In this document: positions 23,329-30,445 of the stretch, one piece after another
Position numbering within the stretch: position 1 is the first letter of the stretch
Layout of the letters: each line of letters starts with the position of its first letter
NCBI GenBank assembly: GCA_026391235.1
Contig: JAPLDV010000596.1
Location: 1 to 30,445 of the forward strand
Reading direction: 5' to 3'
DNA from: Bacteroidia bacterium
GTDB lineage: Bacteria > Bacteroidota > Bacteroidia > Bacteroidales > UBA12481
Length of the DNA stretch: 30,445 nt
Position numbers and translations under genes: made by a program
Notes under the pieces: model-generated
What the model was told of the DNA's origin: nothing
Database searches by the model: none
Seen by the model: the letters and a program-made list of their open reading frames with translations, nothing else

Positions 23329-25703
23329 CTATTTTTCGTCCGGCAGATATATCTCCACGTTTGTTCTTGTGTCGCCCAGGAGGTACTGTGCGAAGTAATA
23401 CCACATGGCCCTGTCGAAGTATTTGGAATAGTTGCCATATCCGTGGCGCTGACCGGGCATGATCATAAAATCAAATCGTTTGCCGGCCTGGATTAATGCG
23501 TCGGCAACCCGAATGGTGTTGCCAGGATGAACGTTGTTGTCGATATCCCCTGTAACCAGCATCAGGTGTCCCTTGAGATTCTTGGCCAGATCCTGATTTC
23601 AAATTTGGTAACAGTCTCTTTCTTAACCGTATCCTCCGCATACCATGGCTCCCCTTTCTTCTCCTCTTTTACGTCCTTAACATCCTTAACGCCCTTAACG
23701 TCCTTATCATTCTTGGCTTTAACCGTTTTCGTCACCTCCTTCACACCGTTGTGCGTTTCTCCCCACCACAGATTGTATATGTTGTTATCATGGTTCCCTG
23801 ATGATGAAACCGCTGCAGTATAGAAATCGGGAAAGGTCAGGATAGCTGCGGTTGACATGAAACCGCCGCCCGAATGGCCATAAATGCCAACTTTGGTAAG
23901 GTCGATAAAATCATACCGGTCGGCCAACTGTTCCAATGCATATTTATCATCAGCAAGTGCATAATCGCGCAGGTTGTCATAGCCGTAGGTGTGATAATAC
24001 TTGTAGCGTTTCGGACTGCCGCCGCGGTGACCCACTGATATAACCACGAATCCCAGCTGGGCAAGCGATTGGTTTTTGCCGCCCGTGGTGGTAAAGCGGA
24101 TGGATACACTTTCTGTCTGAGGGCCCGGATATACATAAGAAATGATGGGGTACTTCCGGTCTTTTTCCATTTTAAAGGGCTTCCACATTTCACCGTACAG
24201 ATCGGTAACTCCATCCACCGCTTTTACTTTAAACCTTTCAGGCATTTGCCATCCGGTTTCCATTAGCCGTCGCAAATCCATAGTTTCAAGATCAAGCAAA
24301 ATATTCCCCTTGTTGTCGCGGAGAACGGACTTAGGTGCCAAATCAATACGCGAATAATTGTCGACCATGAATTTGCTTGATTCCGGGAAGCTTACCGAGT
24401 GAGTGGCATCCTCCGGGGTTACCAGCTGAAAGCCGCTTCCATCGAGTTTTGCCTTGTAAATCATGGCATAATTGGGATTGATGCCGGCCTCATGATCAAA
24501 ACCTTCGAAATAGATTTCCCTGCCTAAGGTGTCAATCCGGCTCACACTTCCTACTATAAAATTACCGGTGGTGATGGCATTCTTCAGGTTGCCCTGTCCG
24601 TCATACAGGTAAAGCTGACCGAAACCTGTGCGCTCCGACCACCAGATCATATCTTTGCCATCATTTATAATATGAAGATTAGTGTATTCATTGTTGAAAT
24701 AGGGCTCACTGGTTTCTGAAAAGAGAACTTTAGATTCACCAGTAGTGGTATTGGCCTGGCAAACATCGATCTTGGCACAGGTTCGGTCTTTCCGGATGAA
24801 AACAAGTTCATCGGATCTTTTATTGATGAGATCTACACCAAGAGTCTGATCTTTCCACTTGTCAGTCACGATCTTGACTCCCTTTTTGTTGTCTACGTCA
24901 AATACCCAAAGTTCACTTTGAGGCACGTTTTCATCGCCCGGCATTGCATATCGGTAGGTTTCGAGCTCCGGCCGGGGAGTTTTCAGTACATTGATCACCC
25001 ACAGATCTTTAACCTTGCGGGAATCGTTCCGATCGACATAGAATTTCTTATTGTCCTCCATCCATCGTGCAGATGCGCGAAGACGTTTGGTTGAGGTGGT
25101 ATCTTCATCATCACCCTGCCACGAATAATATCTTTCACCATCTGTAGTTAATTGAAATTCAACACTATCCTTATCCTTAGCTTTCATCAGGAACAGATTG
25201 TGTTTACGGGCAAATACAATCCAGGAAGAATCCTTGCTGTAATTCATCCATCTGTCATCCTTTTTCTTTTCCTTTTCAATGGTATCCACCAGGATAATTT
25301 CTTTATTAGCAAGCTTGTACTCAAATTTGAAGCTGTCGACTTCGAAATTGAATGATTTGTTGTCGTCCTTAAATTTCAGGTTTTTGATGGGAAGATCAAG
25401 ATGATTGACAGGCTTTAAGATCATCTGGTTAATCTTTGCTGCCAGAAAATATACATCAAAAAGCGGCGATTTGGTCTTTTTTGCCGGATCAACCAGCCAC
25501 CAGAGATTTCCGTCGCCGGTTTTGTAAGAATACCAGAACAGGTCCGACTTTTTAAGCCAGGTAGGTTGCACGGAAGAGCTCCCTAACATTTTTCCAAGGT
25601 TCTCACTACCAAACTTTTCGGCTGCCCTGAAATCTGCCTTATATTGCCCGTAAACCAAGGAAGAGGCAAAAATAAGGATCAATACCAGAAAGTACTTTTT
25701 CAT
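23329..25703 (-). pseudogene. Prolyl oligopeptidase/DPP-IV type S9 peptidase, frameshifted
   Basis: A signal peptide (MKKYFLVLILIFASSLVYGQ) suggests export. The beta-propeller N-domain (about 40-480) includes WMEDNKKFYVDRND and MIWWSERTGFGQLYLYDG. The alpha/beta hydrolase part has the nucleophile in IYGHSGGGFMS. The first frame then runs on through KFEIRIWPRISRDT and stops at 23562. The rest, from DLAKNLKGHLMLVTGDIDNN to the C-terminus, is in the -1 frame and holds the catalytic Asp (GDIDNNVHPGNT) and His (PGQRHGYG). So the break, at about 23590-23600, separates Ser from Asp/His. Between GVKEV and the break is a Lys/Asp/Val repeat from nonamer DNA. Either a real mutation or a sequence error. 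Confidence 0.85.
23671..23706 (-). repeat. Four 9-bp repeats inside the S9 peptidase
   Basis: On the plus strand ACGTCCTTA, ACATCCTTA, ACGCCCTTA, ACGTCCTTA. On the minus strand they encode K-D-V type triplets (KDVKGVKDVKDVK). They fall in a low-complexity linker between GVKEV and the end of the first frame and add residues not expected in the family. Confidence 0.85.
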
Positions 25704-25804
25704 TTTTTGGAATGTGTTGATTAGTTGATTTGCAGGTTATAAAAATAACTGGATTTCCACACCATGGATTGCTTTTAACATTTTTTAAGATCTGCACAAT
25801 GAGT
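25704..25804. other. Intergenic gap between the GT39 gene and the S9 peptidase
   Basis: 101 bp, AT-rich. On the minus strand it contains TATTTTTA (7 of 8 to TAnnTTTG), which could serve the S9 gene, but I see no good -33 element and no terminator hairpin for the GT39 gene. Confidence 0.25.
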
Positions 25805-27754
25805 CTATCGTAGCAAGGCTGCGAGAGAATCACGGGCCATGGCTCCCAATACAATTGCCGGCTGGTACTTTGGATTTAACCGGAAGAGTTCATCTGCCAC
25901 TTTCAAAGCCTTATCGAATCGCTTGGTGTCGAGGTAATTCCAGATGAGTAATTCGCGTGCCGGTTCACTTTCGGGATGAACCCGGAGGAGCTGGTTGGCT
26001 GCCTGATCAGATCCATCCAGATCATGCATTCTCCGGAGGCTCCAGCCGAGGTAAAGCCAGGCTGTTTCATTACCCGGATCTTCCTTAGCGACAGCCTGCA
26101 GAATACTTGCGGATTCGAGGAATTGTCCGGATGTAAAAAGCTGGAATCCTTTTAAATCTTTCTTATCCTCCCGATGTAAAACCAGACACATGGGGCAGCC
26201 TTCAACATTGATGCTGTGGATGGTTTGGTCTGATTGCCCTATTTTCCGCTGCAGTCCCGATGGACCGAGGTAGGCATTCACAAAAAGTCCGTAATCCCAA
26301 TCGTACTGTCCCCGGTCATACCAAGTGGTATATAAGGTTTTTATTCTCGGGAAAGTTTTCTCAAAAAAGGGTTCAACAGGGAAATTGGAGGCAATGATCA
26401 GGGTATCTGCGCCGGGTTTTGAAAGTATCTCTTTTTCCATCCATTTTACTCCAGGTCCCAGTGAATGAAAGTAATAATCCGTTTCATACCGGGCGTAAGC
26501 TTTCGCAACACCGCCGGATAACTGGTTAAAGTAAACATATTCAACAGGATGATTTTTAATAATATGCACCAATGGACCGGTAAGTCCGAGAATCAGAAGT
26601 CCAACCAGGCCCCACCGTAACAACGGTTTTTTCAATCGCTGATGAAAAAGGCACCATCCGCTGGCTGAAAGCACTACCAGAAACGGATAAATAAAAAGGA
26701 GATGTCGGATATTTCCATACAGGTTGGAGTGGCGTATGACAACCCAGAAGAGAGGGAAAAAGGCACAGAAAACAAGTAAAGTAAAGAGCAGAGGGCCCTG
26801 TTTTTTGAGCAGGGACCAGCATAGGGGAATACCCACCAAAATAATGGCGGGAGATACCAACAGAAAATATTTCGGAGCATAATACCACGGCAGGCTTTCC
26901 GACCAGTACATTTTTCCTTCAAAAAGCTGCCTGAGGCTCACTAAATAATGCGTCATCTGGTTAAGCGAATCCACAGAGTGCCGGATGGGATCTTGCAATC
27001 CGTACGGCCAGTTGACCACACCAAGGGAAAAGGCTAATAATATGGTTATCAATATGGAAAGGGCCAGTTTGGTCGCGAATATCAATTTTGCCCTTTTTTC
27101 TGCTGGTTGCCTGATCCTTGCCTGTATGGCTGAAAAGGCAAGAATTATCGGAATGATTACGAGGCCGCCCACCCTTACTGAGATTGCGAAACCTGCTCCT
27201 GCAGCAATTCCGGCGAGGTATCCGACATGGATGGCCGGAAATTTCCGGAGGAATTTTAAAAGGTAAAAGATGGCGACAATATATCCAAGGGCAAATGGGA
27301 TATCTTTCAGATTATTATAAGTATGGCCCAGGAAAACCGGCGACAGCAGCAGGAAAAGTATTGCCAGGATCCCGGCGCCGTAACCGGCTATCTCAACCGC
27401 CAGGAAACCGGTAAAAGCAATAGTTAAGGCACCTGCCAGAGAATTGATAACATGCCGCGTGACATAAGGCTCCTGGAACGCGAATATCTTGTTAATCAGA
27501 TAGCTGAAGTTGTCAATGGATTGCCCGTAATATTTCAGATAGGTTATCGGTGTATAAATTGATGATGAATCTTTTCCATGGGTGGCAAAGAAATTGTACA
27601 CATTTTCGGCCTGACCGTAATGCACCGGCTCATCCCCTGAAATTCCGGCATTCAGACAGAGAAGAGGCAAAAGGATGAATGGTGCCAGGCACAAAGCGGT
27701 AAAGATCCGTTGTTTAAGCCTGTCGGAAATACCGGTCGAAACGAGCTGTTCCAT
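25805..27754 (-). CDS. GT39/ArnT-like membrane glycosyltransferase with C-terminal TPR region
   Basis: 649 residues. A multi-spanning GT-C fold enzyme that would transfer a sugar from a polyprenyl-phosphate donor outside the inner membrane. Early acidic motif: NAGISGDEPVHYG, the equivalent of the DE motif in PMT/ArnT. NNLKDIPFALGY is the second conserved loop. About ten hydrophobic segments lie between residues 15 and 400. The last ~120 residues read as TPR-like helices (SASILQAVAKEDPGNETAWL, FDKALKVADELFRLNPKYQP) and may bind a protein partner or acceptor. It starts 9 bp after the GT2 stop, so the two are cotranscribed. Sugar and acceptor are unknown. Confidence 0.83.
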   Translation of the reverse strand: MEQLVSTGISDRLKQRIFTALCLAPFILLPLLCLNAGISGDEPVHYGQAENVYNFFATHGKDSSSIYTPITYLKYYGQSIDNFSYLINKIFAFQEPYVTRHVINSLAGALTIAFTGFLAVEIAGYGAGILAILFLLLSPVFLGHTYNNLKDIPFALGYIVAIFYLLKFLRKFPAIHVGYLAGIAAGAGFAISVRVGGLVIIPIILAFSAIQARIRQPAEKRAKLIFATKLALSILITILLAFSLGVVNWPYGLQDPIRHSVDSLNQMTHYLVSLRQLFEGKMYWSESLPWYYAPKYFLLVSPAIILVGIPLCWSLLKKQGPLLFTLLVFCAFFPLFWVVIRHSNLYGNIRHLLFIYPFLVVLSASGWCLFHQRLKKPLLRWGLVGLLILGLTGPLVHIIKNHPVEYVYFNQLSGGVAKAYARYETDYYFHSLGPGVKWMEKEILSKPGADTLIIASNFPVEPFFEKTFPRIKTLYTTWYDRGQYDWDYGLFVNAYLGPSGLQRKIGQSDQTIHSINVEGCPMCLVLHREDKKDLKGFQLFTSGQFLESASILQAVAKEDPGNETAWLYLGWSLRRMHDLDGSDQAANQLLRVHPESEPARELLIWNYLDTKRFDKALKVADELFRLNPKYQPAIVLGAMARDSLAALLR

Positions 27755-27763
27755 GATGTTGAA

Positions 27764-28681
27764 TTAATCGTGGAACTTCCTGACGAAATAGAGCGGACGG
27801 TGCTGGCTCTCCTTATAAATGCGAAAGATATATTCGCCAATTATCCCAAGAAATGTAAGCTGAATTGACCCCAGAAAGTAAATGCTCAGGAGGGTTGACG
27901 ACCAACCGATTACGGCAAACCCGGCAAGTTTGGCAATGAGGGTATATAATCCGGCCAAAAAGAAAACCAAAATGCCGATAATCCCTAGATAAAGGCAAAG
28001 GCGTATAGGAAATTTGGAGAATGAAAAGATCGCATCAGAGCTGAGGGCCAGTAGATTGGAATAGTTCATTTTGGATTTACCCTTATACCTTTCCTCCCTC
28101 CGGTATTCGACAAATCCCTGCCTGAATCCGATAAAATGCCTGAGTCCGGGCAAATACCTGATTGATTCGGTAAATTGAAGCAGGGCCTTCAGGGCATCAC
28201 GGTTCATAGCTGAAAAATTTCCGACATTTTCTATATCCGGGAAGCCCGAAACCCTTTTGAAAGTTTTGTGGAAGGCTAAGGCCAGAAGATTTCGCCCTTT
28301 CAGATTGGGTTTATTGGTTCGTTTTCCAAATATGACGTCATATTCATCTGCAACCAGCATCCGGTGCATTACCGGAATCAGTTCCGGAGGGTCCTGGAGG
28401 TCGCCGTCCATCATTACCACAAACCGGCCTCTTGCAAAAGTCAGACCGGCTGAAAATGCAGCCTGGTGGCCGAAATTTTTAGATAATTCCAGGATTTTAA
28501 TCCTGGAATCGGCTATCCTGGCTTCGATCAGCCGTGGCACCGTGTCATCCTGGCTCCCGTCGTCAACGAATATGATCTCGAAATCATTTGTAATGCCTTT
28601 CAAAACCGAAACTGTCCGTTCGACCAGGTCACCAATGAGGTGTTCTTCATTGTAAAGCGGTATGACGATTGAAATTTCCAT
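27764..28681 (-). CDS. GT2 polyprenyl-phosphate glycosyltransferase (GtrB/ArnC/DPM1-like)
   Basis: About 305 residues. The frame opens upstream to 28702, but MRLYEVF comes from the palindromic repeat, so MEISIVIPLYNEE at 28681 is the likely start. GT2 features: IVIPLYNEE, FEIIFVDDGSQDDT, ELSKNFGHQAAFSAGL, the DxD-like DGDLQDPPE and RREERYKGKSKMNY near the membrane interface. Two C-terminal transmembrane helices (LCLYLGIIGILVFFLAGLY; a second around LLSIYFLGSIQLTFLGIIG) anchor it. Such enzymes build polyprenyl-phosphate sugars that a GT-C enzyme then uses; the next gene is exactly that. Confidence 0.9.
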   Translation of the reverse strand: MEISIVIPLYNEEHLIGDLVERTVSVLKGITNDFEIIFVDDGSQDDTVPRLIEARIADSRIKILELSKNFGHQAAFSAGLTFARGRFVVMMDGDLQDPPELIPVMHRMLVADEYDVIFGKRTNKPNLKGRNLLALAFHKTFKRVSGFPDIENVGNFSAMNRDALKALLQFTESIRYLPGLRHFIGFRQGFVEYRREERYKGKSKMNYSNLLALSSDAIFSFSKFPIRLCLYLGIIGILVFFLAGLYTLIAKLAGFAVIGWSSTLLSIYFLGSIQLTFLGIIGEYIFRIYKESQHRPLYFVRKFHD

Positions 28682-28690
28682 AAACACCTC

Positions 28691-28716
28691 GTAGAGACGC
28701 ATATATGCGTCTCTAC
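28691..28716. repeat. Palindromic repeat, copy 3 (GTAGAGACGCA type)
   Basis: A perfect 26-bp palindrome with arms GTAGAGACGCATA. It lies in the gap between the Gfo/Idh gene and the GT2 gene. The first 11 bases are identical to the corresponding part of copy 2. Confidence 0.9.
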
Positions 28717-28729
28717 ACGTTCTCCGAAT

Positions 28730-29860
28730 TTAAAGATTTATCCAAATATTCCCGTCAGCGTTCGATTTCACTACAGCCTCGATAAACAGCATGCCCCGGA
28801 TGCCTTCTTCGATACCCGGGAACTGACCGGCGACGGTTTCTTCACCCCTGATTGCCTTGGCTGCACCTTTGTAGAGATTGCCGAATGCTTCATAGATCCC
28901 TTCAGGATGTCCCGGAGGAAGGACATGGCTTTCACGGGCAAAATCGGATAGATAATCATATCCGGGTTTGATGGTTTCAAAAGGGGCTCCTTCATGCATC
29001 ATTTTCAGTACATTCGGATTCTCCTGTTCCCAGTGGAATGCTCCTTCAGTACCGTAAACACTGATCTGAAGGTTATTTTCTTCGCCGGTGGCAATTTGTG
29101 AAGAGCGGATAACACCGGTAAGGTTTTCATGGAATTTCAAAAGCACATTGCCGTCAAGATCCAAAGGATTTTCCGGCATTAAAGTGCTCAACACGGCCAA
29201 TACCTGTTTAATTTTCAAGCCGGTGGCAAATTCAACCAGGTTGAAGGCATGCACTCCGATATCGCCCATGCAGGAGCTGATTCCGGCAACTTTAGGATCG
29301 AGACGCCAAACGGCCAGCTTGGCATTTCCGCCATGGATGATCGGATTGATCCAGCCCTGAAGATATTGTGTATCAACTCGCTGTATGGTTCCGATGGCTC
29401 CATTTTCGATTCTGCGTTTCATCTCGCGTACCATCGGATAACCGGTATAAGTATGGGTCAGGCAGAAAACCAGTTTGTTGTGTTCTGCAATTTCCTTAAG
29501 CTCAATGGCTTCAGCGGAGGTGAGGGTAACTGGTTTTTCGCAGATCACATGGTAACCTTTGCTTAATAGTTTTTTGGCATGTTCAAAATGCAGGAAGTTT
29601 GGCGTGACGATCGAAACAACCTGAATGCGCTGAGATACAGGCATTCCGCTTTCACCAAATAAGAATGAATCGATATCCGGATAAACCCTTCTTAAATCGA
29701 TATCTTCATCCCGGGCAAACTCTTTGGATCGTTCGAAATCCACATCGAACACCCCTCCAATCAGCTCAAAGGAGTTTGAAATTTTAGCAGCTATGCGGTG
29801 AGCTCCTCCTATGAAGGCGCCTTTTCCCCCGCCGATCATACCCCAGCGAAATCTTTTCAT
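28730..29860 (-). CDS. Gfo/Idh/MocA-family NAD(P)-dependent sugar dehydrogenase
   Basis: 376 residues. The Rossmann N-domain starts with RWGMIGGGKGAFIGGAHRIA, followed by VVSIVTPNFLHFEHAK and the family hallmark HVICEKPVTLT (Glu-Lys-Pro). The C-domain includes SCMGDIGVHAFNLVEF, where the catalytic D-x3-H is seen (D-I-G-V-H), and GTEGAFHWEQENPN. The substrate is probably a sugar or inositol-type polyol; the sequence does not decide. It starts 4 bp after the MFS gene's stop, so the two form an operon and the transporter may import its substrate. There is no signal peptide, so it is cytoplasmic. Confidence 0.88.
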   Translation of the reverse strand: MKRFRWGMIGGGKGAFIGGAHRIAAKISNSFELIGGVFDVDFERSKEFARDEDIDLRRVYPDIDSFLFGESGMPVSQRIQVVSIVTPNFLHFEHAKKLLSKGYHVICEKPVTLTSAEAIELKEIAEHNKLVFCLTHTYTGYPMVREMKRRIENGAIGTIQRVDTQYLQGWINPIIHGGNAKLAVWRLDPKVAGISSCMGDIGVHAFNLVEFATGLKIKQVLAVLSTLMPENPLDLDGNVLLKFHENLTGVIRSSQIATGEENNLQISVYGTEGAFHWEQENPNVLKMMHEGAPFETIKPGYDYLSDFARESHVLPPGHPEGIYEAFGNLYKGAAKAIRGEETVAGQFPGIEEGIRGMLFIEAVVKSNADGNIWINL

Positions 29861-29864
29861 GATA

Positions 29865-30445
29865 TTAAGCTTTCTTGCGCCTCATGGTGATAAATACAAT
29901 GGCAAAAATCACAATCAGAATAGCCGGCAAAACAGCGGTATACCTGAGAATTTCCTGACCTGTAGCCCCGTTATCAGAAAATACTCCGGAAATCGGAAGG
30001 AATATGGAAGTCGATAGCATACCGGCACCACTAATAACAGATAAACCCAAGGCACCGCTTTCCGGAATATTTTCTGATACAAAACCGAGCATGGTTGGCC
30101 AAAAGAATGTCTTTCCAATGGCATAGATACCCAATGCGGCCAGTGCCATTGAGAAGGTTTGCATCGTGCTTGCCAATTGAAGGCCAATGCAAGCAAGAAC
30201 AGAGCACACCAAGAGTAATCCAATTGGCGAGAGACGGAGCTTTGTTTCTATGAAATGGGCACAAAAACGAAGACCGAACATGATTGCCGAAGTCCAAATG
30301 AAAAGATATTTCCCCTGCTCTGAAGTGAATAGGTTACCGGTGATGTTCTGGATCCATCCATCGGTACCGAGTTCGACTGCACCCACAAGAGCATGCGCAA
30401 TAAAAAGAACAAAGAGGAGAAAAGATCCGAGTGAAAAACGGGTCA
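29865..30445 (-). CDS. MFS transporter, C-terminal part (truncated by the window edge)
   Basis: The frame is open to the window edge, so the N-terminal half is missing; about 190 residues are visible. Hydrophobic helices include [40 protein letters not shown], a segment at [39 protein letters not shown] and [18 protein letters not shown], ending in [15 protein letters not shown] and the P-E-S-G-A-L-G loop are typical of sugar-type MFS permeases. Its neighbour is a Gfo/Idh dehydrogenase, 4 bp away on the same strand, suggesting uptake of that enzyme's sugar substrate. Confidence 0.8.
   Translation of the reverse strand, partial: TRFSLGSFLLFVLFIAHALVGAVELGTDGWIQNITGNLFTSEQGKYLFIWTSAIMFGLRFCAHFIETKLRLSPIGLLLVCSVLACIGLQLASTMQTFSMALAALGIYAIGKTFFWPTMLGFVSENIPESGALGLSVISGAGMLSTSIFLPISGVFSDNGATGQEILRYTAVLPAILIVIFAIVFITMRRKKA

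Noticed and set aside
23584..23620. Programmed -1 frameshift in the S9 peptidase
   Set aside because: The direction fits, but no X-XXY-YYZ slippery heptamer is in the correct phase at the junction, and such control is not known for this family.
28682..28702. Upstream ATG of the GT2 gene
   Set aside because: The seven extra residues come from the palindromic repeat; MEISIVIPLYNEE is the normal N-terminus.

Overview
The window looks like a piece of a Bacteroidota chromosome, most likely Bacteroidales/Marinilabiliales-like and possibly from an uncultured lineage. The evidence is the gene content and order: a DUF4292 lipoprotein, an EnvC-like protein and a DUF4175 giant in one operon; DUF4271-hemD-rnpA-yidD-S41 in a row; a fused YjdI/CDGSH protein; a DPP-IV-type S9 peptidase; and signal and lipobox styles typical of the phylum. 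No rRNA, tRNA, CRISPR array, phage gene or transposase was seen.

Layout. Bases 1-14937 are all on the plus strand. First comes an AT-rich envelope operon whose first three genes overlap by ATGA (end of a TPR protein, DUF4292 lipoprotein, EnvC-like factor) and whose fourth is the very large DUF4175 coiled-coil membrane protein. Housekeeping genes follow: ybeY, mnmG, ade, uvrC, DUF4271, hemD, rnpA, yidD and an S41 peptidase. Bases 14942-21322 are on the minus strand: dtd, an ArsR regulator with queD, then polA-mobA-moaD-moaE, plus a decayed nitroreductase. Bases 21367-23288 (plus) hold a secreted DUF1080 sugar-active protein, an unknown lipoprotein and the Fe-S protein. Bases 23329-30445 (minus) hold a frameshifted S9 peptidase, a GT39/GT2 pair that looks like a polyprenyl-phosphate-sugar system, and a Gfo/Idh dehydrogenase next to a truncated MFS transporter.

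No new defence or mobile system was found. The features most worth checking are of three kinds. (1) Two ParB/parS-type sites flank the ybeY-mnmG region: one is a perfect 16-bp palindrome just after mnmG, the other a 14/16 match inside the DUF4175 gene. They suggest an origin-proximal partition locus. (2) Several classes of short repeat are present: 7-mers, an exact 10 x 8-mer array, 9-mers, and three copies of a GTAGAGAC palindrome. Some lie inside genes. The clearest case is nine heptamers (63 bp, 21 codons) forming an in-frame part of moaD. (3) Three genes are structurally altered: mnmG lacks about 60 residues in frame, the nitroreductase has lost its middle and its frame, and the S9 peptidase is frameshifted between its catalytic Ser and Asp/His.
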